A stretch of DNA of 17,807 nt, from positions 1 to 17,807 of the forward strand of contig DASQDI010000169.1 in NCBI GenBank assembly GCA_035634255.1. The letters run 5' to 3'. The notes under the pieces are model-generated. The model had not been told where the DNA came from, ran no database searches, and saw nothing but the letters and a program-made list of their open reading frames with translations. Below are positions 9,601 to 16,463 of the stretch, piece by piece. The stretch comes from DATLMR01 sp035634255 (GTDB lineage: Bacteria; Acidobacteriota; Blastocatellia; UBA7656). Positions within the stretch are counted from its first letter, which is position 1; each line of letters begins with the position of its first letter. The position numbers and the translations under genes are program-made.

Positions 9601-9877
9601 GGGGATCGCCAACCCCGGCATTTACGATAATTTCTTCGAGCTCGGGGGCCACTCGATGCTGGTCCTCCAACTCGCCACGCGGATCCGAAAAGCCTTCCAC
9701 GTAGAGCTGCCTCTGGCCGCGATCTTCGACTCGCCGACCATAGAGGGGTTGACCAGAGTGATCTTCGAACAACAGCTCGATGACGAAGATTCCGAAGAAC
9801 TGGCGAACGCTATGAACGACCTCAGGGGGCTGTCCGCGGAAGAAGTGCGAAAGGCGCTCGAAGCCGAAGGCTCTTGA
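6611..9877 (+). CDS. NRPS module C-A-PCP, predicted threonine-activating
   Basis: This is a single 1088-residue elongation module, normal length for C-A-PCP. The C domain (about 7-440) opens with YPLSPMQQGMLFH, the form typical of condensation domains that accept chains from an E-containing module (DCL type), and has an intact HHALMDG (143-149). The A domain (about 465-965) has YTSGSTGGPKG (613-623), AFDFSVWEMW around Asp659, MYGITETTVH and NGKLDRRALP with Lys958. Aligning by eye to GrsA, I read the ten-residue code as D-F-W-N-I-G-M-V-H-K, the classic threonine code. The PCP has LGGHSM with Ser1015. A short acidic then helical tail (LSAEEVRKAL) may be a docking segment. The gene starts 12 bp after the PKS-E gene with only a weak purine-rich leader. 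Its DCL-type C domain matches the E domain upstream, so the two probably moved or evolved as a unit. Confidence 0.95.
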   Translation: MAKEIEDIYPLSPMQQGMLFHTLYAPQAGAYFIQQSYEITGRLDAKALREAWEKVVERHPILRTAFAWEGRSKPLQVVYQRVPLPWQEQDWTAMSGRQEQESRLLNLLEDDRRKGFDATKAPLMRLVLIKLDRQEHRFIWSFHHALMDGWSVGLVLKEVFAIYQSICDGAPAQLGRRRPYKEYIAWLRRQDGDRAEEYWRKELEGIHEPTRLGIDGSPASSPSQEETYRSLQTSLDESLMSGVNRLARRYQLTANTIMEGAWAILMSRYSGKREVVFGATVSGRPPDLPDAGEMVGLFINTLPVRVDVAPDETVADWLRELQARQVESRLYEYSPLVEVAKHSKVQPGSPLFESIFVFENFPVDSALSEGPPHLRIRQLYCYDWVHYPIAIAAAPGAVKVLYDYRLFSDKAIRRLTGHYCRLIEEITSKAERKVSDLTMLTEAERRGLTASQEEPRRDFPPSATIHELFEAQVERTPEAIALVFGQERVSYRELNERANRLARHLRGLGVGPEEIVGIYMDRSVEMVTAIVAILKAGGAYLPIDLSYPQQRLQFMLADAGCRVVLTRDPSLDASPDGVRLIDCLGPEREAIAGQSPENLSIGGSPSGMAYVIYTSGSTGGPKGVAVTHFNVTRLLDATDDWFGLNERDVWTLFHSYAFDFSVWEMWGALLYGGRLVIVPYRVSRSPEAFYRLLESERVTVLNQTPSAFRQLIAAEENLGGPGDLALRLVIFGGEALDPRTLAGWIDRHGDRSPRLVNMYGITETTVHVTYRPITASDAGDGRGSVIGEPIPDLTLYILDESLEPAPLGVAGEIYVGGAGLARGYLNRPDLTAARFIPDPFSGREGERLYRSGDLGRRLSHVDVEYLGRIDQQVKIRGFRIELGEIEAALCSHDSVRESVVLAREDSQGNARLVAYVVASAPGVDVSELQSLLKNRLPEYMVPSSFAFLDKLPLTVNGKLDRRALPEPDEARPALAREFVAPRTPVEQEIADIWRDILGIANPGIYDNFFELGGHSMLVLQLATRIRKAFHVELPLAAIFDSPTIEGLTRVIFEQQLDDEDSEELANAMNDLRGLSAEEVRKALEAEGS
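9058..9085 (+). repeat. 28-bp identical direct repeat, copy 1 (A8 region of the Thr A domain)
   Basis: This 28-base stretch encodes GGAGLARGYL-type residues of the A8 region and is identical, base for base, to 12534-12561 in the following NRPS. Flanking DNA diverges on both sides. Confidence 0.75.
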
Positions 9878-9913
9878 ATCAGGTTATTGAATCAGGCTGT
9901 TAAATCAGGTTGT
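9875..9913 (+). repeat. Three 13-bp tandem repeats starting at a stop codon
   Basis: Three imperfect 13-base units run end to end: TGAATCAGGTTAT, TGAATCAGGCTGT, TAAATCAGGTTGT. The first base triplet of the first unit is the stop codon of the Thr-module gene. Each unit begins with a stop codon, and because 13 is not a multiple of 3 the three stops fall in three different frames. The tract is AT-rich in GC-rich surroundings. Function unknown; it could be slippage or small-duplication debris. Confidence 0.8.
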
Positions 9914-9951
9914 AAACCGGACCCCTGTTCAGTCTATCCCGCAGAAAAATC
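9878..9951 (+). other. 74-bp intergenic region, the longest gap in the operon
   Basis: It contains most of the 13-bp tandem repeat and then a short GC-rich stretch leading to ATG 9952. I see no convincing terminator hairpin (only a 4-base CAGG/CCTG pairing), no strong promoter and no clear Shine-Dalgarno sequence; GCAGAAAAATC before the ATG is weak. The following NRPS may be less well translated than genes with GGAGG-type leaders. Confidence 0.6.
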
Positions 9952-12900
9952 ATGACCCGTCGCGACACACAGGCATCAATCACGGAGACGGATGGCTTAA
10001 AGGACCTGACCTCCGAGCAGAGGGCTTTGCTCATGCTCAGGCTGAGGAAGAATAAGGTCTCGAAGCAGCCGCGCGTCCCGGCGGGCCAGCCGGCCATCTC
10101 GCCCGCGCGGAGGGACCGCGAGCTGCCGCTCTCGTTCGCCCAGCACCGCATGTGGTTCCTGAACCAGTTGGAGCCGGAGAGCGCGGCCTATCACATCACT
10201 ACAGCTATAAAATTCACGGGAGACCTGAACGTCCCCGCGCTTAAGCACAGCCTCAACCGGATCATAAAGAGGCACGAAGTATTGCGCACGACTTTCTCAT
10301 GGGCGAACGGCAAGCCGGTGCAGGTGATCGCCCCCGCGATGCGGGCGGAGTTGCCCGTCATCGACCTGCGCGGGCTCGGCGACGAGCGTCAAGCGGCGGA
10401 GATCAAACGGCTCTCGGTCGAAGAAGCGTTGAAGCCTTTCGACCTGCAACGCGGCCCCCTGTGCCGGGTCGCCCTCTTAAAGCTCAAAGAGCGCGAGCAT
10501 GTGATGCTCGGGACCACTCACCACATAGTTTATGACGGCTGGTCCGTCGGCGTCTTCACGAGGGAGCTTGCGGCCTTCTATGACTCGTTCATCTCGGGGA
10601 CGGAACTGACTCTGCCCGACCTCCGGGTTCAGTACGCCGATTTCGCATGCTGGCAGCACGAGTGGCTGAGCGGGGACGTGCTCGAAGCCCAGATCAGGTA
10701 TTGGAAAGAGCAGCTCGGGGATGCGTCGGAGGCGCTGAACCTGCCGACCGACAGGCCGCGCCCGGCCTTGCAGACGTACCGGGGCCGCGCGCGGTCGTTG
10801 GAGCTTACCGCCGAGCTTTCGAACTCGCTTCAGGAGTTGAGCGTTCGCGAAGGGGTCACGCTTTTCATGCTCCTGCTCGCGGCGTTCAAGACGCTGCTTT
10901 TTAAATATACCGGGCAGGACGATATCCGCCTCGCCATCCCCGTCTCGAACAGGAACCACCCGGAGATCGAGGGGCTGATCGGGTTTTTCAGCAACACCCT
11001 CGTCCTGCGGACGGAGATGTCCGGCGAGCCGACCTTCCTCGAATTACTGCAACGTGTCCGCAGAGTAGTTCTGGGGGCCATCGCGCATCAGGATTTGCCG
11101 TTCGAGAAACTCGTCGAACAACTCCACCCCGACCGGGACCTGAGCCGGACCCCGATGGCGCAGGCGTTGTTCACTTACATGGACGGCGCGGCGGACCCGT
11201 TGAACCTGACGGGCCTGAAGGCCGAACTGCTCGAAACCTACAACGACACCGTGCAGTTCGATCTGGTCCTCAACGCTCTGCGCGCGGAGCGGGGGATCAG
11301 GATTTCTCTCAGCTACAACGTCGACCTGTTCGAAGACGAGACCGCCGAACGGATGCTGGCTCACTTCGGGAATCTTCTGGAAAGCATCTCCGCGCGGCCG
11401 CACTCAAAGCTCTCGCGCTTGCGGATGCTTTCTCCGACCGAGCGGAGGCGATTGCTCGAAGGGTCCAACGACGCCCCGGCCGATTACTCAATCGACACGT
11501 GCATCCACTTCCTGTTCGAGGAGCAAGCTCGAAAGACTCCCGAGGCAATCGCGGTGTCGTTCGAGGGCAGGCACCTGAGCTACGGAGAATTGAACCGCCG
11601 CGCGAACCAGATGGCGCACTGCCTGAAATCGCTCGGGGTCGCGCCGGAGCAGAAGGTCGCCATCTATCTGGATCGATCTTTCGAGCTGATGGTCGCCCTG
11701 CTCGGCACGTTGAAGGCGGGGGCCGTTTACGTGCCGCTCGACCCATCGTACCCGAAGGAGAGGCTCGCCACGATGCTCGAAGATTCCGCGCCCGTGGCCG
11801 TTCTGACCGAAACGAATTTTGCGGAAGCGATCAGCCGAGACGGGTCGAATGTGATCTGCCTCGACAGGGACCGGGATCGCGTCGCGAGCTTCGACGAAGA
11901 TAACCCGCTCGTCGAAGTGTCGCCCGACAACCTCGCGTATGTGATCTTCACTTCGGGCTCGACGGGCAAGCCGAAGGGCGTAATGATCTCTCACCGCGCG
12001 ATATGCAACAGGCTGTTGTGGATGCGCGCGGCTTACCCCCTCACTCGGGAAGACAGCCTCCTGCAGAAGACCCCCGTGAGCTTCGACGCATCAATCTGGG
12101 AGTTGTTCGAGCCCCTGATCACCGGGGCGCGCGTCGTGCTCGCGAGACCGGGCGGGCAGAGGGACGCCCGCTACATGGTCGAGGCGATTGCCGAGCACGG
12201 CATAACCACGCTTCAACTCGTCCCCACTATGATGAAAGTCCTGCTGGACGAGCCGGGCCTTGAGGACTGTAAGAGCCTCAGGCTCGCATTCTGCGGCGGG
12301 GAGGCGCTCCCGCTCGAGCTGCAACAGCGGATGAGAGATAGGCTCGGGATCGAGCTTCAGAATCTTTACGGCCCTACCGAAGCGAGCATAGACGCCACAT
12401 GCGGGCCGCCCGTTTCGCGCGGGAATCAGGGCGTCGCGCCGATAGGCCGGCCTTTGACCAACGTGCGGGTCTACGTGGTGGATAAGGATTTCGAGCCCGT
12501 CCCGCCCGGAGTGGCGGGGGACGTTATGATCGCGGGGGCGGGCCTCGCGCGCGGCTACCTGCGCGAGCCGGCTTTGACGGCCGACAGGTTCATCCCCGAC
12601 CCGCACAGCCCGCAACCGGGCGGGCGGATGTACAGGACCGGCGACATCGGGAGGTACAGGGCCGACGGGAACCTCGAATACCTTGGGCGAAAGGATCAAC
12701 AGGTCAAGCTGCGCGGTTACAGGATAGAGCTGGCGGAGATAGAGGCCGCTCTGGAACAAGACCCGGCGGTCCGCGAGTCCGTCGTGATCGTCCACGGCGA
12801 TGACCTTGCCGAGAAGATTCTCGTGGCTTACGTAGTCCCCGCGGACGGCGAGGCGCTCGCCGCCGCGGAGTTGCGGGTGAGGCTTAAGGAGAAGCTGCCG

Positions 12901-14682
12901 GAATTCATGGTCCCGTCTCTGTTCGTCGAGATAGAGAGCATTCCCGTGATGCCAAATGGCAAAGTTGACCGCCGCGCGCTCCCCCCGATTGACGAGGTGA
13001 GGCGGGAGAAAGACTCGTCGTACGTGCGGCCGAAGACCGCTATAGAGGAAGTGTTGGCGGGGATATGGGAGCAGGTGCTCGGCGTCAGGCAGGTCGGCGC
13101 GCAGGATAATTTCTTTGACCTCGGCGGCCATTCGCTCAACGCCACGCAGGTGATCTCGCGCGCGCGCGAAGCCTTTCAGGTCGATCTGCCTCTGCGCGCC
13201 CTGTTCGAGACTCCGACCCTCTCGCAGCTGGGCCGCGCGATTGAGGCCGCGCGTAAGGCCGCGGCGGGCCTCGACCTTCAGCCCATCGCTCCGGGACCGA
13301 GGGGGGGCGCTCTGCCGCTCTCTTTCGCGCAGCAGAGGATATGGCTGCTCAACCAGATACAGCCGGAAGATCACACCTTCAACCTTCCCGTGGCGGTTCG
13401 CCTTGAGGGGCCGTTCAGCGTCGGGGCATTCGAAGGGGCGATGAACGGAGTGATCGCGAGGCACGAGGCGCTCAGAACCAGATTCGTCAGCACCGACGCG
13501 GGGGCTTCCCAGCTCATCGAGCCCCGCTTCGATCTTCATGTTCCGCTGGTCGATCTCTCTCAGCTGCCGGAATCCGACAGGCGGCAACAGGTCTCTCTGC
13601 TCGCCTCGGAGCAGGCGCGGCTCCCGTTCGACCTCTCAAGCCTGCCGCTCGTCAGGGCCCTCATCATACGGCTGAGGGACGACGAGCACGTGCTGGTAGT
13701 GACCATTCACCACATCGTCTGCGATGGGTGGTCTATGGCCATCTTCATCAGAGAGGTGGTCGAAAGCTACGCGGCCCTGAACGCGGGGCGAAGGCCCGAG
13801 CTCCCGCAGCTTCCGATTCAATACGCCGACTTCGCGGCCTTCGAGCGGGAGTGGATGAAGGGAGAGGAAGCGGCAAGGCAGTTGGAGTACTGGAAGGAGA
13901 GGCTCGCGGGAGAGAGGCCGAGGCTGTGGCTGGGGCGGACGGAGAAGGCGAGGTCGGGAGGAGTGAGGAGAGGGCGAGCCATAGGGTTCGAGATCGAAGA
14001 GCAGGACGTGAGAGCGTTGAGGGAACTGGGCAGGCGAGAGGGCGTGACGATGTACATGGCGATGCTCGGTGCGTATCAGGTGCTCCTGCACAGGGTCAGC
14101 GGGGAGGACGTGATAGTCGTCGGCAGCCCGGTGGCGAACCGGAGAAGAGAAGAGGTCGAAGGCTTGATCGGCTGCTTCATAAACACCGTGGAGATGAAGG
14201 TGGAGTTGGGCGGGAATCCGAGCTTCCGGGAGGTGTTGAGGAGGGTCAGAGAGGTGGCGCTGGGGGCGTACGAGAATCAGGAGGCCCCGTACGAGAGGGT
14301 GGTCGAGGAGGTCGAGTCGAAGGGCAGGAGAGTGGCGGAAGGCGGGATGCAGGTGTGGTTCACGATGCAGAACACGCCGGGAGCCGGGGTGGAGATGGGG
14401 GGGATGAGAGTGTCGGAGGAGCCGGTGGAGATAGAGCGGGCGCAGTTCGAGGTGGCGATGGTGGTCGGCGAGAGGGGCGAGAAGATAGAGGGGCGGATGA
14501 TCTACGACGAGGGGGTCATCGAGAGGGAAGAGGCCGAAGAGCTGGTTAATGCCTACAGGATGATTCTGAGAGCGGTAGTGAGAGAAGAGGAGCGCGGGAT
14601 ACTGGACCTTGAATTGGGAGGGGGTGCGGGTGTGATCGAACCTCACCCCGCTTCTTCGTCCGAGCCGGAGTTCAGATTCTAG
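9952..14682 (+). CDS. NRPS C-A-PCP-C, predicted glutamine-activating, ends in an orphan C domain
   Basis: 1576 residues. The N-terminal helix LTSEQRALLMLRLRK is followed by an LCL-type C domain (LPLSFAQHRMWFL, HHIVYDG 190-196). The A domain has FTSGSTGKPKG, FDASIWELF with Asp712, YGPTEAS and a final NGKVDRRALP. My hand reading of the code is D-A-W-Q-F-G-L-I-D-K, which I associate with Gln; treat the substrate as moderately supported. The PCP Ser is 1061 (LGGHSL). A second complete LCL-type C domain (LPLSFAQQRIWLL from about 1121, HHIVCDG 1253-1259) ends the protein without an A domain, so its acceptor must be supplied by another protein, presumably the NRPS at 16464. The C-lobe after YW at 1313-1314 is encoded by strongly purine-rich DNA. 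The last 15 residues, IEPHPASSSEPEFRF, closely match the end of the neighbouring hydroxylase. The ATG is the first in frame after stops at 9901 and 9913; its ribosome site is weak. Confidence 0.94.
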   Translation: MTRRDTQASITETDGLKDLTSEQRALLMLRLRKNKVSKQPRVPAGQPAISPARRDRELPLSFAQHRMWFLNQLEPESAAYHITTAIKFTGDLNVPALKHSLNRIIKRHEVLRTTFSWANGKPVQVIAPAMRAELPVIDLRGLGDERQAAEIKRLSVEEALKPFDLQRGPLCRVALLKLKEREHVMLGTTHHIVYDGWSVGVFTRELAAFYDSFISGTELTLPDLRVQYADFACWQHEWLSGDVLEAQIRYWKEQLGDASEALNLPTDRPRPALQTYRGRARSLELTAELSNSLQELSVREGVTLFMLLLAAFKTLLFKYTGQDDIRLAIPVSNRNHPEIEGLIGFFSNTLVLRTEMSGEPTFLELLQRVRRVVLGAIAHQDLPFEKLVEQLHPDRDLSRTPMAQALFTYMDGAADPLNLTGLKAELLETYNDTVQFDLVLNALRAERGIRISLSYNVDLFEDETAERMLAHFGNLLESISARPHSKLSRLRMLSPTERRRLLEGSNDAPADYSIDTCIHFLFEEQARKTPEAIAVSFEGRHLSYGELNRRANQMAHCLKSLGVAPEQKVAIYLDRSFELMVALLGTLKAGAVYVPLDPSYPKERLATMLEDSAPVAVLTETNFAEAISRDGSNVICLDRDRDRVASFDEDNPLVEVSPDNLAYVIFTSGSTGKPKGVMISHRAICNRLLWMRAAYPLTREDSLLQKTPVSFDASIWELFEPLITGARVVLARPGGQRDARYMVEAIAEHGITTLQLVPTMMKVLLDEPGLEDCKSLRLAFCGGEALPLELQQRMRDRLGIELQNLYGPTEASIDATCGPPVSRGNQGVAPIGRPLTNVRVYVVDKDFEPVPPGVAGDVMIAGAGLARGYLREPALTADRFIPDPHSPQPGGRMYRTGDIGRYRADGNLEYLGRKDQQVKLRGYRIELAEIEAALEQDPAVRESVVIVHGDDLAEKILVAYVVPADGEALAAAELRVRLKEKLPEFMVPSLFVEIESIPVMPNGKVDRRALPPIDEVRREKDSSYVRPKTAIEEVLAGIWEQVLGVRQVGAQDNFFDLGGHSLNATQVISRAREAFQVDLPLRALFETPTLSQLGRAIEAARKAAAGLDLQPIAPGPRGGALPLSFAQQRIWLLNQIQPEDHTFNLPVAVRLEGPFSVGAFEGAMNGVIARHEALRTRFVSTDAGASQLIEPRFDLHVPLVDLSQLPESDRRQQVSLLASEQARLPFDLSSLPLVRALIIRLRDDEHVLVVTIHHIVCDGWSMAIFIREVVESYAALNAGRRPELPQLPIQYADFAAFEREWMKGEEAARQLEYWKERLAGERPRLWLGRTEKARSGGVRRGRAIGFEIEEQDVRALRELGRREGVTMYMAMLGAYQVLLHRVSGEDVIVVGSPVANRRREEVEGLIGCFINTVEMKVELGGNPSFREVLRRVREVALGAYENQEAPYERVVEEVESKGRRVAEGGMQVWFTMQNTPGAGVEMGGMRVSEEPVEIERAQFEVAMVVGERGEKIEGRMIYDEGVIEREEAEELVNAYRMILRAVVREEERGILDLELGGGAGVIEPHPASSSEPEFRF
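12534..12561 (+). repeat. 28-bp identical direct repeat, copy 2 (A8 region of the Gln A domain)
   Basis: This is the second copy of the 28-base repeat, in the equivalent position of the Gln-type A domain. It includes an alternating GC run. Conserved protein sequence explains part of the match but not full identity at third codon positions. Confidence 0.75.
13841..14640 (+). other. Purine-rich segment encoding the C-lobe of the terminal condensation domain
   Basis: The + strand switches abruptly to purines. By hand count, 46 of 60 bases are A or G in 13861-13920 and again in 13921-13980, against 27 of 60 in 12541-12600. Arg is written mostly AGG/AGA and Glu mostly GAG, with many GTG and GGG codons. 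The segment begins about ten codons before the inter-lobe YW motif and ends at the IEPH tail, where composition reverts sharply. Motif-dense stretches inside it are less extreme. Confidence 0.65.
14635..14679 (+). other. Sequence encoding C-terminal tail motif, copy 1 (NRPS)
   Basis: It encodes residues 1562-1576, IEPHPASSSEPEFRF, the last 15 residues of the C-A-PCP-C protein, after a short Gly-rich linker. Nine of 15 positions are identical to the second copy at 16384-16428 without gaps. Confidence 0.85.
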
Positions 14683-14687
14683 GGAGG
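14682..14687 (+). promoter_or_regulatory. Ribosome-binding site of the CmlA-like gene
   Basis: GGGAGG, whose first G is the last base of the upstream TAG stop, lies 7 bases before ATG 14695. It is one of the two strongest Shine-Dalgarno sequences in the window and supports this start. Confidence 0.75.
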
Positions 14688-14694
14688 CACGCTT

Positions 14695-16434
14695 ATGTCT
14701 GACAAAAAGAGCTATCGACTATCGAGGTCCACGGCGGCCGAGCCGCTCGTGAACAGGTGGGTCGCGTGGGCGCACCTGATCTCGCCCGCGGCCTACAGCC
14801 TTCATCTGAAAAATTATCAGCTGGACATGATGAACTCGTACCTGGCCGACCCTAAAGTCCACTTCAACGCCTGCGCGGACCCGAAGCTCCGCAGCGGCAG
14901 CTTCGTGGAGATTCCGGAGGAGCGCGCGCCGGAGCTTATGCGATTCATGTCTGACACCATCGATTCGCACAAGGACAATCTGGAGCTGGCAACGTCCCTG
15001 TTCGAATTCCATGACTATCTGGTCAGAGAGGCTTGCGGGCAGAGCCTGGAGCCCTACTACGAAAAGCTCCCGCCCGCCCTCGGGGGCTTCGTCGAGTTGC
15101 TCTACGATTACTACAACCGGCCCATCGTGAGGTTCATGGAGGGCCTGCTTTACCGGAGCGGTTATTACAAGAAAGAGGCGCAGTCGTTGAGGCTCTTTCA
15201 TCAGGAGCGGGACAACTCAAGACCTTTCTTCCTCAACACCCCCAGGCTTCCCGAAGAGGGCAAGGTCGAATGGCACCTGCCCTTCGACAGCCCCGAGGTC
15301 GACCAACTCTTCGAGCTCGACCGCCGCCCGAAGCCGCTCGGCTACATCCGCGAGCTGCTCGGCCTCGGCCCCGACGACGACAGGCACCTGATGCCGTTGC
15401 TTTCGGACGAGCCCGCGCGCAGGTACAGGAGGTGGAAGGAGAAAGACGCCCGCGTCCGTTATCTCGGGCATGCGTGCCTGTTGGTCGAATACAACGGCGT
15501 CACGATGCTGACGGACCCGTGCCTCGGGGCCGCGCCCGGCGGCGGGGGGATGGAGCGCGTGACCTACGCCGACCTGCCCGACAAGATCGACTACGCCCTG
15601 GTCACGCACAATCATCAGGACCACTTCCACATCGAGACCCTGCTCCGACTCCGCCACCGGATCGGCTGCCTCGTGGTGCCGAAGTCTTACGGCATTTTTT
15701 ATGGCGACGTGTCTCTCAAATTGATTGCCCAAAATATCGGGTTCAGGGACGTGATTGAGATGGACACGCTCGGCTCGATCCCGCTCCCCGGCGGGGAGAT
15801 CATAGCCGTCCCGTTCATGGGCGAGCACGCCGACCTGCCGCATGGCAAGACCGGGTACGTCATCAGGCTCGGCAATCAGCAGATGCTTGTGGCGGCGGAT
15901 TCGGACTGCCTCGACAGGAGGGTCTATGAGCAGATTCGCAAAGCAATCGGGCCGATTGAGACGGTCTTCATCGGCATGGAATGCGTCGGCGCTCCCCTGA
16001 CGTGGTGCTGCGGGCCGTTCTTCCCGGCGAAGCCGAAGTTCTCGCATGAGCAGACCCGGCGCTATAAAGGGTGCGACTCCGCGAGGGCGCTCGATATATT
16101 GGAGGCGATAGGCGCGAGGCGGTTGTACGTCTACGCGATGGGGATGGAGCCGTGGTTTGAATACCTGCTGGGGCTCGGCTATTCGCAGGACGCCCCGCAG
16201 ATACTCGAAGCCCACAAGCTGATCGAGCGCGTGCGCGCCAGGGGCTTTGACGAAGCGAAGCTCCTCTTCGGCCCGTACGACATCCGGCTTGAGCCCCTCG
16301 CCGCCGGGAGCGCGCTGAGGGACGAAGCGGGGGAAGAGGCGAGAGAGGTGCCGGGCCTCGAAGTGATTGAAGGGGAGGGCGGGATCGAACCTCATATCCC
16401 TTCCGCGCCGGAGCCCCAGTTCGTATTCGATTGA
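14695..16434 (+). CDS. CmlA-family diiron beta-hydroxylase (metallo-beta-lactamase fold) acting on a carrier-bound amino acid
   Basis: 579 residues. The family prototype CmlA (chloramphenicol pathway) uses a non-haem diiron centre and O2 to beta-hydroxylate an amino acid held on an NRPS carrier. The C-terminal catalytic domain shows THNHQDHF with His305, His307, Asp309 and His310, then Glu377 (FMGEH), Asp402 (AADSD) and Glu429 (GMECVG). These match the CmlA ligands as I recall them (H305, H307, D309, H310, E377, D403, E430). Glu377 where ordinary metallo-beta-lactamases have His is the family hallmark. Residues 1-240 form the family-specific N-terminal domain. The protein runs about 47 residues past CmlA's length; this extension (about 532-579) is Gly/Glu/Pro-rich and ends IEPHIPSAPEPQFVFD, like the tail of the NRPS just upstream. 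GGGAGG-like ribosome site GGGAGG lies 7 bases before ATG, 12 bp after the previous stop. The likely substrate is the residue on the Gln module or on the next NRPS. Confidence 0.92.
   Translation: MSDKKSYRLSRSTAAEPLVNRWVAWAHLISPAAYSLHLKNYQLDMMNSYLADPKVHFNACADPKLRSGSFVEIPEERAPELMRFMSDTIDSHKDNLELATSLFEFHDYLVREACGQSLEPYYEKLPPALGGFVELLYDYYNRPIVRFMEGLLYRSGYYKKEAQSLRLFHQERDNSRPFFLNTPRLPEEGKVEWHLPFDSPEVDQLFELDRRPKPLGYIRELLGLGPDDDRHLMPLLSDEPARRYRRWKEKDARVRYLGHACLLVEYNGVTMLTDPCLGAAPGGGGMERVTYADLPDKIDYALVTHNHQDHFHIETLLRLRHRIGCLVVPKSYGIFYGDVSLKLIAQNIGFRDVIEMDTLGSIPLPGGEIIAVPFMGEHADLPHGKTGYVIRLGNQQMLVAADSDCLDRRVYEQIRKAIGPIETVFIGMECVGAPLTWCCGPFFPAKPKFSHEQTRRYKGCDSARALDILEAIGARRLYVYAMGMEPWFEYLLGLGYSQDAPQILEAHKLIERVRARGFDEAKLLFGPYDIRLEPLAAGSALRDEAGEEAREVPGLEVIEGEGGIEPHIPSAPEPQFVFD
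16384..16431 (+). other. Sequence encoding C-terminal tail motif, copy 2 (CmlA-like hydroxylase)
   Basis: It encodes residues 564-579, IEPHIPSAPEPQFVFD, after a Gly/Glu linker. The DNA also resembles copy 1: both contain GATCGAACCTCA, so the two tails may derive from one duplicated sequence as well as being selected to stay alike. Confidence 0.85.
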
Positions 16435-16451
16435 TTTAGCCGCATCCGCCG

Positions 16452-16457
16452 AAGGAG
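16452..16457 (+). promoter_or_regulatory. Ribosome-binding site of the half-C-domain NRPS
   Basis: AAGGAG lies 6 bases before ATG 16464. It matters because it indicates that the protein really begins inside a condensation-domain fold and that the missing N-lobe is not an annotation artefact. The 29-bp gap before it contains no room for an N-lobe. Confidence 0.8.
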
Positions 16458-16463
16458 AAAACA

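Noticed and set aside
9874..9915. Possible internal promoter (TTGAAT with 17-18 base spacing to TGTTAA or TTGTAA)
   Set aside because: The -10 candidates are poor, the match comes from the AT-rich 13-bp repeat itself, and the flanking genes are tightly packed in one direction; not supportable without transcript data.
9906..9926. Possible terminator hairpin between the Thr and Gln NRPS genes
   Set aside because: Only a 4-base CAGG/CCTG pairing with a long loop and no following T run.
12091..13587. 498-codon open frame on the minus strand
   Set aside because: It lies wholly opposite the A-PCP-C region of a clear NRPS, its translation is Arg/His/Pro/Leu-rich with no recognisable domain, and such long antisense frames are normal in GC-rich coding DNA.
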